A DNA stretch of 64,000 bases from Flavobacterium sp. (GCF_027531705.1 NZ_JAPZSP010000026.1:1-64000); one strand, 5' to 3'; counted from the first letter of the stretch, positions 35,713 through 46,030 are shown. Notes: generated by a model not told the origin, from the letters alone. Program-made: numbers and translations.

Positions 35713-36438
35713 ATGAAGAAAATTACATTTTTGCTATTGTTAGTTACCTCGATAGGTTTTGCTCAAGATTTGAATCAATATAAATATGTTTTGGTTCCTG
35801 CAAAATTTTCTTTTTTGAAAGAAAAAAATCAATACAATTTGAATTTGCTTTCTAAAATGTACATGCAACAATTTGGTTTTGAAACCTATTTTGATAATGA
35901 CGAAGCGCCAAATGATTTTTTTGAAAATAATTGTAACAAAATTTATTTTGATGTTTTAGAAAATAACAATATGTTTTCAACAAAGCTGACCGTTGTATTG
36001 AAAGATTGTAAAGGGAAAGTTTTATTTACTTCTAAAGAAGGTTCTAATAAGGAAAAAGAATATAAGACTGCCTATAATTTGGCTTTACGTGAAGCTTTTA
36101 ATTCGATGAAAACGATTCAGTATAAATATGCTGGCGACAAAGTGGTCGAAGAAAATAAAGTTGTTCAAGAAACGAAAATTGAAGTTCAAAATCAATCGCT
36201 AAATTCTGAAAATTTGGTTTCAAGTCAACTTTTTGCACAACCTATAACTAATGGTTTTCAGTTGATAAATGCTGAACCAAAAGTGATTTACAAAATATAT
36301 AAAACTTCAGTAAAAGATTTATACTTAGCCGCTAAAGGAAATTTGCAAGGTGTTTTGATTTCAAAAAATAACGAATGGTTTTTTGAATATTATCAAAATG
36401 AAAAATTACTATCTGAAAAAGTTGAGGTTAAATTGTAG
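35713..36438 (+). CDS. Exported protein of unknown function
   Basis: 241 residues with a signal peptide (MKKITFLLLLVTSIGFA-QDLNQ). The mature part is mixed alpha/beta: YKYVLVPAKFSFLKEKNQYNLNLLSKMYMQQFGFETYF at the start, then ILE-rich strands and a pair of Cys (NNCNKIYFD, LKDCKGKVLF). A linker rich in Glu/Lys/Val precedes a C-terminal segment ending KNNEWFFEYYQNEKLLSEKVEVKL. No family recognised. One base separates it from the upstream stop, so it is the last gene of the operon. Confidence 0.7.
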   Translation: MKKITFLLLLVTSIGFAQDLNQYKYVLVPAKFSFLKEKNQYNLNLLSKMYMQQFGFETYFDNDEAPNDFFENNCNKIYFDVLENNNMFSTKLTVVLKDCKGKVLFTSKEGSNKEKEYKTAYNLALREAFNSMKTIQYKYAGDKVVEENKVVQETKIEVQNQSLNSENLVSSQLFAQPITNGFQLINAEPKVIYKIYKTSVKDLYLAAKGNLQGVLISKNNEWFFEYYQNEKLLSEKVEVKL

Positions 36439-36452
36439 AAAATGACTTCTAA

Positions 36453-37730
36453 CTAATAGTCATATTTATCTTTCCAACGATTTTGCAAAAACTTGCGTAA
36501 TTCATTTTCTCGAGCGTTATTTCCAGGTTCATAGAATTTAGTTTCTTGAATTGCATCTGGTAAATATTCTTGTTCGCTAAAGTTGTTGGTGTAGTTGTGC
36601 GAATATTGGTACTCGTCACCATAACCTAATTCTTTCATCAATTTGGTTGGTGCATTTCTCAAATGAATTGGAACTGGCAAATCTCCAGTTTGTTTTACTT
36701 TCGCTTGTGCTTCACCAATCGCCATATAACTTGCATTACTTTTGGCAGAAGTTGCTAAATAAACTGCACATTGACTTAAAATAATGCGACTTTCGGGATA
36801 GCCAATTGTAGAAACCGCTTGAAACGTATTATTTGCCATAATAAAAGCCGTTGGATTTGCATTTCCTATATCTTCACTCGATAAAATTAGCATTCTTCTT
36901 GCTATGAATTTTACATCTTCGCCGCCTTCTATCATTCTGGCGAGCCAATAGACTGCACCGTTTGGGTCACTTCCTCTTATAGATTTTATAAAAGCCGAGA
37001 CAATATCGTAATGTTGTTCACCTGTTTTGTCGTATAAAACGGTGTTTTGCTGAACTAGTTCAAGAACCTTATCATTGGTAATTGTGATTTGACCTTCGGG
37101 ACTTGCATTAACCACTAATTCAAAAATGTTTAATAATTTTCTACCATCACCGCCTGAAAGTCTATGCAACGCTTCGGTTTCTTTGAGTTTTATTTTTTTG
37201 GAAGCCATGATTTTGTCTTCTTTCATGGCGCGATTTAAAAGAGAAAGTAAATCTTCTTTAGAAAACGGATTGAGAATATAAACCTGACAACGCGATAATA
37301 ATGCCGGAATTACTTCAAAACTTGGGTTTTCGGTTGTGGCACCAATCAGCGTTACCCAACCTTTTTCAACTGCTGCCAAAAGCGAATCTTGTTGTGACTT
37401 GCTAAACCGATGAATTTCATCGATAAACAAAATTGGGTTTTTAGCTGTGAACAATCCGCCGCTTTGTTTGGCTTTTTCTATTACATCGCGAATGTCTTTT
37501 ACGCCACTGTTGATAGCACTTAGTTCATAAAAAGGGCGATTGCTTTGTTTGGCGATAATTTGTGCCAAAGTTGTTTTGCCTGTTCCAGGTGAACCCCAAA
37601 ATATCATGGATGGAATAATGCCACGAGCAATTTGTTGTGTAAGCGAACCACTTGGTCCAACTAGGTGAAGTTGACTGATATAATCCTCTAATTTTTGTGG
37701 ACGAATGCGTTCTGCTAATGGTGCTTCCAT
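36453..37730 (-). CDS. rarA: Replication-associated recombination protein A (MgsA/WRNIP1 family)
   Basis: 425 residues. AAA+ ATPase related to clamp loaders that acts at stalled replication forks. It begins [20 protein letters not shown], has Walker [10 protein letters not shown] at 46-54, Walker [11 protein letters not shown] near 103, sensor GATTENPSF near 132, and the tetramerisation domain in the second half ([21 protein letters not shown]). Converges on the gene at 35713 with only 14 bp between the stops; a small ATGACT/AGTCAT hairpin spans the gap. Confidence 0.96.
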   Translation of the reverse strand: MEAPLAERIRPQKLEDYISQLHLVGPSGSLTQQIARGIIPSMIFWGSPGTGKTTLAQIIAKQSNRPFYELSAINSGVKDIRDVIEKAKQSGGLFTAKNPILFIDEIHRFSKSQQDSLLAAVEKGWVTLIGATTENPSFEVIPALLSRCQVYILNPFSKEDLLSLLNRAMKEDKIMASKKIKLKETEALHRLSGGDGRKLLNIFELVVNASPEGQITITNDKVLELVQQNTVLYDKTGEQHYDIVSAFIKSIRGSDPNGAVYWLARMIEGGEDVKFIARRMLILSSEDIGNANPTAFIMANNTFQAVSTIGYPESRIILSQCAVYLATSAKSNASYMAIGEAQAKVKQTGDLPVPIHLRNAPTKLMKELGYGDEYQYSHNYTNNFSEQEYLPDAIQETKFYEPGNNARENELRKFLQNRWKDKYDY

Positions 37731-37820
37731 GCTGGTAAAATTACACTTTTTGGAATAATTTTTTTGAAATGGAGGAAGATTTTTGATTGAAAAATTACAA
37801 GTTCATTTTCACCGTGAACT

Positions 37821-37897
37821 CCTAGCCCTGATGGAAGCGGCATCCTTTATCTTTTTTCTTTAAAAAGATAAAGATATAGCGTACAGCAGGATTAGCT
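37821..37897 (+). ncRNA. Conserved-end hairpin element, possible flavo-1-like RNA
   Basis: Begins TAGCCCTGATGGAAGCGG, has a central hairpin (TATCTTTTTT...AAAAAGATA) and ends ATAGCGTACAGCAGGATTA. The degenerate copy at 18399-18464 shares both ends. The end boxes with a variable hairpin between them fit my memory of a structured RNA widespread in Flavobacteria (Rfam flavo-1), but this is from memory. It lies antisense to the hemL to rarA direction. Confidence 0.55.
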
Positions 37898-37908
37898 TCT
37901 AAAAAAAA

Positions 37909-39195
37909 CTATAAATTCTTTGCTACTTTTCTAATGGCTTCGATGGTAAAATCTAAATCTTCGTAAGTCAGTGCTTCTGTGATAAACCAAGTTTCGTAAG
38001 CTGATGGTGCAATATAAATGCCTTCTTGAAGCAATCCGTGGAAAAATTTCTTGAAGGTTTCGTTGTCGCCGTTTTTAGCTGTAGCGAAATCGATAACGGG
38101 ATTTTTGTCGAAGTGAACAGAAATCATGGAGCCAACTCGGTTTATGGTAAAGTCGATTTGAGCTTCGGTTAGCACATTATGAATGCCGTTTTCTAGATAA
38201 TCGGTTTTCTTTTCTAGGCTTTCAAAAATGGTAGGGTTTTCATTTAATTCGGTCAACATTGCTAAACCAGCCGCCATTGCAAGAGGATTTCCTGATAGCG
38301 TTCCAGCTTGGTAAACAGGGCCAATAGGAGCAAGGTAGTTCATGATTTCAGCACGAGCGGCAAATGCACCAACAGGCAACCCGCCACCAATTACTTTTCC
38401 GAAAGTTACGATATCGGCTTTGATGTTGAATAGTTCTTGAACACCACCTTTTGCCAAACGGAAACCAGTCATAACTTCGTCAAAAATTAGCAAAATTTGG
38501 TTTTCGTCGCACAAAACACGTAGTGCTTCTAAAAATCCTTTTTGTGGTGGAATGCAACCCATGTTTCCAGCAACAGGTTCAATGATTATGGCTGCGATTT
38601 CGTTTTTGTTAGCTTCGATTAAGGCTTTTACGCTTTGTATATCGTTATAATTAGCTAGTAGAGTATCTTTGGCAGTTCCAGAAGTTACACCAGGACTATT
38701 TGGACTTCCAAAAGTGATGGCGCCGCTTCCTGCTTGAATAAGAAACGAATCGGAATGACCGTGATAGCAACCTGCAAATTTGATGATTTTATCTCTTTTT
38801 GTAAATCCACGAGCTAGACGAATGGCACTCATACAAGCTTCTGTTCCTGAATTTACAAATCGTATTTTATCGATGTTAGGAACCATACTAACGGCTAAGG
38901 CGGCAATTTCAGTTTCTAGAGCAGTTGGCATTCCGAAAGAAGTTCCTAGTTTGGCTTTTTCGGTTATGGCATCTACAACAGGTTGGTGAGCATGGCCTAA
39001 AATCATTGGTCCCCAAGAATTGATGTAATCTATAAGTTTATTTCCGTCTTCGTCAAATAGATAAGCACCTTTAGCACTTTTGACAAAAATAGGAGTTCCG
39101 CCTACAGATTTGAATGCTCTAACAGGAGAATTTACGCCACCTGGAATTACTTTTTCGGCTTCGATAAAAAGCTGACTACTTCTTTGGTATAACAT
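37909..39195 (-). CDS. hemL: Glutamate-1-semialdehyde 2,1-aminomutase
   Basis: 428 residues, PLP enzyme making 5-aminolevulinate from glutamate-1-semialdehyde for haem. Starts [30 protein letters not shown], the family signature. PLP lysine in [15 protein letters not shown] near residue 265. [24 protein letters not shown] and FAGCYHGH are also conserved. Two bases upstream of the glucosaminidase stop, so it is second in a row of three on the - strand. Confidence 0.97.
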   Translation of the reverse strand: MLYQRSSQLFIEAEKVIPGGVNSPVRAFKSVGGTPIFVKSAKGAYLFDEDGNKLIDYINSWGPMILGHAHQPVVDAITEKAKLGTSFGMPTALETEIAALAVSMVPNIDKIRFVNSGTEACMSAIRLARGFTKRDKIIKFAGCYHGHSDSFLIQAGSGAITFGSPNSPGVTSGTAKDTLLANYNDIQSVKALIEANKNEIAAIIIEPVAGNMGCIPPQKGFLEALRVLCDENQILLIFDEVMTGFRLAKGGVQELFNIKADIVTFGKVIGGGLPVGAFAARAEIMNYLAPIGPVYQAGTLSGNPLAMAAGLAMLTELNENPTIFESLEKKTDYLENGIHNVLTEAQIDFTINRVGSMISVHFDKNPVIDFATAKNGDNETFKKFFHGLLQEGIYIAPSAYETWFITEALTYEDLDFTIEAIRKVAKNL

Positions 39196-39197
39196 GA

Positions 39198-40334
39198 TTA
39201 ATCGATAATAAGATTTTGTCCGATTGTAAGACTGTTGTTTTGAATATTATTCTTTTCAATAATAACTTTTACAGGAACATTTAATTTTTTTGAAATGGAA
39301 TACAAAGTATCGCCAGGATTGACTTGGTATGTAAAACCGTTGCTTGATGTTGCTACTTCTTGTTTAGGTGGCTGAAAAATCATTTTTCCTAAAACTTCGG
39401 CATCATAGTTTTGTAAATTATATTTTTCAATAATGCCAATAAGTTTTGTTGGATAGTTTACATCGGTTGCATAGCCTGCTTTTTTTAGTCCATAAGCCCA
39501 ACCTTTGTAATCGTCTTTTTCAAGTTCAAAAAGAGGAACATAATAAGGTCGACTTGTTAGGAAAACTGCATGATCGGTATAAGACTCGTCACCACTTTCA
39601 TATTTTCTAAAACATTCTTGTTCTTCATCATCGTCAAAGAAAACGGATGGTCCTGTCCATTCTGATTTGCATTTTATTCCGAAGTGATTATTGGCTAAAA
39701 GGCTTAGTGAACCTTTTCCTGTTCCTGATTCTAAGATTCCTTGTGCTAAAATTATACTTGATGGAATTCCGAAGTTTGCCATATTACTTTTGGCGATGGT
39801 TTTATACTTGTTTATGTAATCTTGAACCATTTGTGTTGTAACTTTTACTTTAGATGTTGCTTCTAACACTTCTGTTTTTACATAATGAGGTTTGTTTTCT
39901 TCATTTTCTTTTTTTGAACGTGCCTTTTCTATTATTTCTAATATCAAATTATCTTCATCGCTAAGTTTAGTAGTTGCGACTTCGTTTGTTGTAGGCTTTT
40001 GTGTTTCAGTAGTTTTTCGGACTACTGGTTTGGTTTCAATAGAAGGTTTTGTATTGTTTGCAGTGTTTTTTGCAATCTCTGTTTTTGGAGTTGCAGTTGT
40101 GTTTTTAGCAGGAACAGTTGGTTTACTCACTGTTGATTTCGATGCTGTAGTTGTTTTTGAAGATGCTGTCTTTGTTGCTGGATTAGTTGCTTTTTTTACA
40201 GGTTTGCTATAAACTAAAACTTTTTTTGGATCAGTCGTTTTTTTAGCATCTATCTTGGTTCTTACAACAGATTTTGTGCTACCGCAAGCAACAAGTAGTA
40301 TTGAAATGAAAATAAATACAATCTTTTTAATCAT
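39198..40334 (-). CDS. Glucosaminidase/LysM lipoprotein (peptidoglycan hydrolase)
   Basis: 378 residues from the ATG at 40334, which overlaps the upstream gene by 8 bp. Lipobox LLVAC at residues 16-20. A long Thr/Lys/Ala/Pro linker follows (about 25-125). The glucosaminidase domain is clear ([33 protein letters not shown], with the catalytic Glu in ILESGTG). The C-terminus is one LysM domain ([23 protein letters not shown]). Predicted to cut glycan strands while anchored to a membrane; used in wall turnover or division. Confidence 0.93.
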   Translation of the reverse strand: MIKKIVFIFISILLVACGSTKSVVRTKIDAKKTTDPKKVLVYSKPVKKATNPATKTASSKTTTASKSTVSKPTVPAKNTTATPKTEIAKNTANNTKPSIETKPVVRKTTETQKPTTNEVATTKLSDEDNLILEIIEKARSKKENEENKPHYVKTEVLEATSKVKVTTQMVQDYINKYKTIAKSNMANFGIPSSIILAQGILESGTGKGSLSLLANNHFGIKCKSEWTGPSVFFDDDEEQECFRKYESGDESYTDHAVFLTSRPYYVPLFELEKDDYKGWAYGLKKAGYATDVNYPTKLIGIIEKYNLQNYDAEVLGKMIFQPPKQEVATSSNGFTYQVNPGDTLYSISKKLNVPVKVIIEKNNIQNNSLTIGQNLIID

Positions 40335-41232
40335 AAGATTCAATTTGAGGCAAATTCTTTGTTTTTAATTTTAAATTCATTCCTTCAATTCCTTGTAACC
40401 CACCAGTATGAATGACTAGTATTTTGGAATTTTCAGGAAAATAATTTTTCTTTATTAAATCTATAACGCCAAAAACCATCTTTCCAGTATAAATTGGGTC
40501 TAACGGAATTCTGTGTTTTGAATAAAATTTATTTAAAAAATCAACCAATTTTGGAGTAACTTTTCCGTAACCTTCAAAATGATAGTCGCTAATTATTTTC
40601 CAATTGGAATAATTTGGTGCAAATTTATGAATTTCTTTATCAAAAAACGTGCCTTTTAGCGATGGAAATCCTAAAATTGTTTGATTAGTTTTGGCACTTT
40701 TGATTATTCCAGAAATTGTTCCGCTGGATCCAATGGCACAACAGATGAAATCGAAGTCTGTATCATCTTCATTTAAAATTTCCAAACAGCCTTTAATTGC
40801 TAATTCATTGGTGCCGCCTTCTGGAATAAGATAAAAATCTCCAAATTCGTCGTGAAGATTATTTATGTAATCAGGATTGTCTTTGATTTTATAATTTTCT
40901 CGAGTTTCAAATTTGAATTTCATACCGCATTCTTGAGCAAATTTCAGCGTTGGGTTTTCGTTTGTTTTCGATTCAAGTTCATCTCCACGAATAACACCAA
41001 TGGTTTTGAAATTATGTAATTTTCCAGCGTAAGCAAGAGCAGCAATGTGATTTGAAAAAGCACCTCCAAATGTTAAAAGGGTGTCTTTATTCTCTTCTTT
41101 GGCTTGTATTAAGTTATATTTAAGTTTTCTGTATTTGTTTCCAGAAATATGAGGATGTAATAAGTCTTCGCGTTTAATAGCTAAAGTTATAGTTGAATTA
41201 TCAAGTTGAATGTATTGATTTTCCGATTTCAT
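40327..41232 (-). CDS. ACC deaminase/D-cysteine desulfhydrase-family PLP enzyme
   Basis: 301 residues of the fold-type II PLP family. The lysine is in HISGNKYRKLKYNL (about residue 33), the FGGAFSNHIAALAYAG motif follows, and the phosphate-binding segment is IGSSGTISGIIK. The IPEGGTNELAIKG motif is typical of this group. Bacteroidota members are usually D-cysteine desulfhydrase-like; the true substrate cannot be read from the sequence. First gene of the row with the glucosaminidase and hemL. Confidence 0.9.
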   Translation of the reverse strand: MKSENQYIQLDNSTITLAIKREDLLHPHISGNKYRKLKYNLIQAKEENKDTLLTFGGAFSNHIAALAYAGKLHNFKTIGVIRGDELESKTNENPTLKFAQECGMKFKFETRENYKIKDNPDYINNLHDEFGDFYLIPEGGTNELAIKGCLEILNEDDTDFDFICCAIGSSGTISGIIKSAKTNQTILGFPSLKGTFFDKEIHKFAPNYSNWKIISDYHFEGYGKVTPKLVDFLNKFYSKHRIPLDPIYTGKMVFGVIDLIKKNYFPENSKILVIHTGGLQGIEGMNLKLKTKNLPQIESYD

Positions 41233-41245
41233 AAACTTGTTCTAA

Positions 41246-41270
41246 TAAAAAAGCAGCCCGAAGACTGCTT
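41246..41270 (-). terminator. Terminator with UUCG loop after the T9SS gene
   Basis: Read on the - strand: AAGCAGTCTTCGGGCTGCTT followed by a T-run. Loop TTCG is the stable UUCG tetraloop. Ends the transcript of 41293-43170. Confidence 0.9.
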
Positions 41271-41292
41271 AGTTTATAGTTTAATTTCTGAA

Positions 41293-43170
41293 TTATTTTG
41301 TATTTGAAATAATTACTTTTTGAGAAAACTCTTTATTGTCTTTAGAAATAATTTTTACAATGTAAACACCATCACTATAGGTTGAAGTTGAGAATTGATA
41401 AGTATCTTTTGATGAAGTTTCTTTTTTGTCAAAAATAACTTTTCCAACTACATCATATAATACTATATTGTTGATTTCAATTTTGTTTGGATTCGCTATG
41501 TTTAATAATTCTTTATCATTGTTTTGGAAAACTGTGAAGTTAGAAATAGCATTATTATTTATAGCCAATGTCGAATTTGTAAAAGTTATTTCATATTGAC
41601 TATTGTTAACGCCAGCAGGAAGATTAACCTCAAACAATCCATTTACAATATCTGTATATGTGTCATTTATTTTGTCATGAACATATACATTTGGAGTTTC
41701 AAAATTAATCATTTCATTTAACGTTAATTTGAAATTTGTAGTTTCGTTGTTTTTAAAACCAAGAGGAATTTTTTTGTTTATATCAAATTCAATAACATTT
41801 ATTAGGTATTGCTTGTTATCACCCAAATAAAAGTAATAATCTTTATTATATCCATCTACCGATTCTGCCTCCATTGCATGTTCTGGACCGTCAGAGGCAC
41901 CTGGCATAAGTACAAGCGTTGTTTGTCTAACGCCTAAATTATTTATCATTCCATTAAAACGCATTTGTGGAACTTGTGCCGTGCTTACGGTTGTGTAATC
42001 AAAGCCAGAAACAGATGGTATTTCGGGTAAAAAACCAGCAGTATTAGTATCGTTTACTGTTTTATCAGAGATTGAAGAAGTTGTTCTTTCAAATTGTGAA
42101 TAATTAGTAGCGCCTTCTTTTTGATAGACTCTATATGAATCTTTCATAGTTACTGTACCATTTGTAGCACCTTTAATTTGAAAACCTTGTCCAATAGGGC
42201 AAAATCTTCTTTGGTAGGTTGAGCCAGAACCAACTACTACTGGTATGGTTGAACCACTACCTGTATAATTATAAAATGTTGCGGGAGTATATACACCCAT
42301 ATTCCCATAAGGAGAAATTATTGCACCTCCAAGAGGAGAATATGCACCATAACCACCTTTGTAATCAGCTAAATAATGTGAAAGAACCGTTTTGTCTTGC
42401 TCCCAAAAATAGGCAATGCCAGTACAAGCAGAGTTTGCAACATCTGATAAAAACGCTTTTAAATCAATTGCTGATGGATAAGGGTTTCCTGTTAATGTTT
42501 CATTTCCGGCAAGAACAGGAATTGTAATGTCACCATCATAAGCTCTTCCTCTAAAATCATATCGTTGTGCATCTGCACTGCTTGGATTGTTGGCAGTGGC
42601 TTCTCCTATCGCTAGTGTGTTTGCAGTATCATCTCCTCCAGTTCCTTTCATTGAAAATCCTTCTCCTGCACCTAGACTAGTGGTACTTCCAACAAAATCC
42701 CAATCAGAATAGTTTAAACCCGTATTGTATTTCCAAATCCAATAATCAGCAATTGTAAGCGGATTTGCTGTTCCATTATAATTTGGTGCTGAAATTGTAG
42801 CTACTGGAGTCGATGTAATATTGTTTACAGGTTGATTTAATAAAGTAATACCAAATGTTTCGTTACCCGAAGCTAATAATGTATTACCTACAGGAGAACA
42901 CCAATAATTGTATGAATACTCGCCTGAAGTTCCCTCTTGAAAAACTGATAATTTTCCAGAGCCGGCATTTTGCGATGTTCCGACTCTACCTTGAAGCAAT
43001 TGGGCTTCGTTTCTTAAATACAAGTTTGTATTGGCTCTTAGATCTATTCCGTTTTTAACAAAAACAAATCTATCTTTAACATACATATAAGATGTTCCAG
43101 TAAAAGTTATGCTTGTTTGTGCAAAAACTGAGTAGGATACAAATGCAATTATAAAGTATAATTTTCTCAT
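41293..43170 (-). CDS. T9SS-sorted exported protein
   Basis: 625 residues. Signal peptide MRKLYFIIAFVSYSVFA-QTSITF. A large Gly/Ser/Thr/Asn-rich beta region follows, with segments such as YNYWCSPVGNTLL, GEGFSMKGTGG, and GNPYPSAIDLKAFL typical of long Bacteroidota surface proteins that describe a decorated adhesin-like stalk. The C-terminal 80 residues are a type A sorting domain (VFQNNDKELLNIANPNKIEINNIVLYDVVGKVIFDK...GVYIVKII...KVIISN). Cargo function unknown; secretion to the cell surface is well supported. Confidence 0.87.
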   Translation of the reverse strand: MRKLYFIIAFVSYSVFAQTSITFTGTSYMYVKDRFVFVKNGIDLRANTNLYLRNEAQLLQGRVGTSQNAGSGKLSVFQEGTSGEYSYNYWCSPVGNTLLASGNETFGITLLNQPVNNITSTPVATISAPNYNGTANPLTIADYWIWKYNTGLNYSDWDFVGSTTSLGAGEGFSMKGTGGDDTANTLAIGEATANNPSSADAQRYDFRGRAYDGDITIPVLAGNETLTGNPYPSAIDLKAFLSDVANSACTGIAYFWEQDKTVLSHYLADYKGGYGAYSPLGGAIISPYGNMGVYTPATFYNYTGSGSTIPVVVGSGSTYQRRFCPIGQGFQIKGATNGTVTMKDSYRVYQKEGATNYSQFERTTSSISDKTVNDTNTAGFLPEIPSVSGFDYTTVSTAQVPQMRFNGMINNLGVRQTTLVLMPGASDGPEHAMEAESVDGYNKDYYFYLGDNKQYLINVIEFDINKKIPLGFKNNETTNFKLTLNEMINFETPNVYVHDKINDTYTDIVNGLFEVNLPAGVNNSQYEITFTNSTLAINNNAISNFTVFQNNDKELLNIANPNKIEINNIVLYDVVGKVIFDKKETSSKDTYQFSTSTYSDGVYIVKIISKDNKEFSQKVIISNTK

Positions 43171-43851
43171 AAGAATAATCGGTTACTTTTTTATTATTGG
43201 TATTTAGATTTGTGTTTAAAATAGTTTACAAAAATAATCAAAAAACAAAATAAACATATATTTTGGTGAATTTTTTTATTTAACTATTTAAGAGTTAGTA
43301 TATAGATTAATACCAATAAGCTAAAAATTTCAACTAATTTTAATCCTTTTTTTCATTTCTTTTTTAATCTTAATGTGCTTACTTGTATGTTTAATGGATT
43401 CTTATTTTGAATAAAAAAATTACGAAATAATATAAGAATAAGACTTCAAAATGTTAAAAAAGACGTATTTCAACGATTAATTATTGCATTTAAGGGATTT
43501 TTAATTAATTTTAAAATGTTTTTAAGAGATAAAAGTTTTAAATAAAAAGTGTTCTACAATTTGATATATTTAAAATAATTGTTGGTTAGTCAATTAACTA
43601 TTTATAAGAAAAAAGAAAATAATTAAATTTTGAATTGAGATAATTGCTTTCTTAATTTTGTAAGTTATTGCCTAATTTTTTTTTTAGTGTACAGTAGATT
43701 TCTATGTATATATAGTAAAAAAAATTAAAGTTAAATTGTCAAGTTCGAAGGAAATAAAATTCGATTAACAGTATTGTAACTGTTTTTCGACCAGATAATT
43801 AATGCTGTTGTCTAACCAAAATCAAGGATTATTAATAAAAATGTTGTAATT
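43171..43851. other. Long AT-rich intergenic region between divergent T9SS genes
   Basis: 681 bp with no plausible gene, very AT-rich. It contains a promoter for the right-hand gene (43630-43660), a -7-like TATTTTTG on the - strand (43236-43229) for the left-hand gene, and a small palindrome ACAGTATTGTAACTGT at 43769-43784 in the long leader. I saw no further structure I could support. Confidence 0.6.
43630..43660 (+). promoter_or_regulatory. Promoter of the S74/T9SS gene
   Basis: TTG at 43630-43632 (within TTTTG), a 20-bp spacer, then TAATTTTG at 43653-43660. The predicted leader is about 185 nt, unusually long for this window. Confidence 0.6.
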
Positions 43852-45702
43852 ATGAAAAAGATTTACCTACCATTCGTTTTTCTCTATTCTTGTAGTTTTT
43901 TTGCACAAGTAACACAACCTTCAAACGTTGTTTCTGGTGTAGAGAATTATTTAGGAACCTATAATAATTTTGATGTCAAGTTTAAAAGGAATAACTTTAA
44001 TTCGGGCTTGATTAGCGAGTTTAACACTTCTTTTGGAGATAAAACATTTATTACACCTCCAGCAGGATTTTATAATTGTGCATTCGGTTCTAAGGCATTG
44101 TATAATTTAAAAGGCGGAAGCTCAAACGTTGCGTTAGGGTACAAAGCGTTATATGATGTTGAGTTTGGAAACGCTAATTTAGCCATAGGAGCTGAGTCTA
44201 TGAAAAGCTCCATTTCATCTGATTTTAATATTGGAATAGGTAATGGAGTAATGAAGAAATGTATAAATGATAACAACAATGTTTTAGTTGGTCATTCAAT
44301 AATGCAAAATGCAGATTATGGTTCTTATAATACTGTTATAGGTAATTATAGTTTGTTAGGTTCACCTCACACTTTCTTTAATACAATAGTTGGATATATG
44401 TCTTATAACGGAGCTGAAAATACCGGACAATTTAATATTGGTTTAGGACATAATACAGGCTATTTGAACACTACAGGTAATAATAATATTACAATTGGTA
44501 ATCAAAATACTGCAATTTCGGGATCAAATAATATTCTTTTAGGGCATTATATTGTTGGGCAAAATTCAAGTAGTCAATTAAATAATTTGTTGAATATTGG
44601 TAATTTAATTTACGGAAGTAATCTTAATGGTATTTCTAGTTCAGATGATATGACTTCTGCAAGTGCTATGATTGGTATTGGAACTGATAAACCGCAAAAT
44701 AAATTAGAAATAAAAAGTGATGAGACTAGTGCTACACCATCTGGATTGAGATTTACTAATTTGAAAAATGATAATTATAATCAAACATCAACATCAGATA
44801 AGCAAGTTTTAACAGTTAATAGAGACGGTGATGTTATTTTAGTTGATGATATACAAGGTGCTGCCTTTACATCAGCCTGTAATAGTAGTTTTTTAGCAAA
44901 ATCTGATGGAGCAAATGGTTTAAAATGTAGTCAAATTTTTGACAATTCTGCTAGTGTCGGAATAGGAACAGGTTCACAATCAAACGCTTTTTTTAGTTGG
45001 ACGGCTTCTCCTTCTGGTACAATGCTTGGAAGTTTTCAAAGCTCCGGAAACTATAAATTAGTAGTAAATGGTTATACGAGATCTTTAGCTTACTTAGCAA
45101 CTTCTGATAAAAGATACAAAAAAGACATAAATTCAATTGATAATGCTTTGGAGAGTATTCTTAAAGTAGAAGGAAAAACCTATTTGTGGAACAAAAATGC
45201 AAATGAAGATATTGAATTTGACGATAATTTGCATAGTGGATTTTTAGCCCAAGATTTAGAAAAGATATTTCCTCATCTTGTTGTAACAAGTGATACTGGT
45301 GAAAAAGCGGTTAATTATATGGAATTAATCCCTTATTTGGTAGAATCAATTAAAGATCAACAAATTCAGATTGATAAACTTACTCAGTTAATTGATGAGA
45401 AAAACGAAACATCTTATAATATTTCAGAAACAAAGTTTAATGTTTCAAAGATAAATTCAGTATTCCCTAATCCTACAAGTGATATTTTAAATGTTGCAAT
45501 AGATGTAAATGAGCAAGATAGAAATGTAAGTCTTCAATTGATGGATTTCAATGGTAATCTTGTAAATAAATTAATTGTTCAAGAAAAAGGAAAAGATATT
45601 AATAAAAAAATCTTCAAAGATAATTTTATTAAAGGTGTATATGTTTTGAATTTGGTTGTTGATTCAAAAAAGGTTGACTCGATGAAAGTTGTTTTCAATT
45701 AA
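43852..45702 (+). CDS. Surface protein with head repeats, S74 chaperone domain and T9SS sorting domain
   Basis: 616 residues with a signal peptide (FAQ-VTQPS). Residues about 70-260 are YadA/tail-fibre-like beta repeats (GSKALYNLKGGSSNVALGYKALYDVEFGNANLAIG). An S74 intramolecular chaperone domain starts near 417 (TSDKRYKKDINSIDNALESILKVEGKTYLWN ... SGFLAQDLEKIFPHLV), ending in a coiled coil (IKDQQIQIDKLTQLIDEK). A type A T9SS domain occupies the last 80 residues (SVFPNPTSDILNV...KGVYVLNLVV). S74 domains trimerise fibres and then cut themselves off at the Ser of SDxRxK. Its end overlaps the converging gene by 8 bp. Confidence 0.88.
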   Translation: MKKIYLPFVFLYSCSFFAQVTQPSNVVSGVENYLGTYNNFDVKFKRNNFNSGLISEFNTSFGDKTFITPPAGFYNCAFGSKALYNLKGGSSNVALGYKALYDVEFGNANLAIGAESMKSSISSDFNIGIGNGVMKKCINDNNNVLVGHSIMQNADYGSYNTVIGNYSLLGSPHTFFNTIVGYMSYNGAENTGQFNIGLGHNTGYLNTTGNNNITIGNQNTAISGSNNILLGHYIVGQNSSSQLNNLLNIGNLIYGSNLNGISSSDDMTSASAMIGIGTDKPQNKLEIKSDETSATPSGLRFTNLKNDNYNQTSTSDKQVLTVNRDGDVILVDDIQGAAFTSACNSSFLAKSDGANGLKCSQIFDNSASVGIGTGSQSNAFFSWTASPSGTMLGSFQSSGNYKLVVNGYTRSLAYLATSDKRYKKDINSIDNALESILKVEGKTYLWNKNANEDIEFDDNLHSGFLAQDLEKIFPHLVVTSDTGEKAVNYMELIPYLVESIKDQQIQIDKLTQLIDEKNETSYNISETKFNVSKINSVFPNPTSDILNVAIDVNEQDRNVSLQLMDFNGNLVNKLIVQEKGKDINKKIFKDNFIKGVYVLNLVVDSKKVDSMKVVFN

Positions 45703-46030
45703 AATAAGAATATTTTAAAAAATTCCAAAAAGACCTTTTCTTTAAATAGTTAAGGTCTTTTTCATTTGCATAAGCTTCTCTTTCAAATGAAATATTGAAG
45801 TAAGCTTTCTTTCTGTCTTTATATTGAATCAATCGAAATAAATATTCTGTCAAATACCAAATGTAAAAGGGTAAAATTAACAATTCTAATTGTTGTCTAA
45901 TATGAATTTTTTCATGATTTATAAAGACGGTATTCAACTTATCATCCTTATCTGTTAAAAAAACAAAAGGAAAAAAAGTCAATCCTCTAAAACCTCTTGG
46001 CGTTAAATATTTGAAAACAATTAGAATCAT
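45695..46030 (-). CDS. Small membrane-associated protein with HExxH motif
   Basis: 111 residues from the ATG at 46030. It holds FINHEKIHIRQQLE (HExxH at residues 39-43) and a later acidic motif FEREAYANE (82-90), which together could form a gluzincin-like zinc site. One hydrophobic helix lies between them (LLILPFYIWYLTEYLF). No family name recognised; possibly a minimal metalloprotease related to M56/M48-type proteins. Convergent overlap of 8 bp with the S74 gene, and a terminator of that gene lies inside it. Confidence 0.65.
   Translation of the reverse strand: MILIVFKYLTPRGFRGLTFFPFVFLTDKDDKLNTVFINHEKIHIRQQLELLILPFYIWYLTEYLFRLIQYKDRKKAYFNISFEREAYANEKDLNYLKKRSFWNFLKYSYFN
45727..45762 (+). 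terminator. Terminator lying inside the converging gene
   Basis: AAAAAGACCTT/AAGGTCTTTTT, perfect 11-bp stem, 24 bp past the S74-gene stop. It falls within the C-terminal codons of the - strand gene 45695-46030. Confidence 0.85.

Noticed and set aside
43852..45702. S74 domain as a sign of a prophage tail-fibre region
   Set aside because: It has a Sec signal and a T9SS sorting domain, and no phage structural, lysis or integrase genes surround it.
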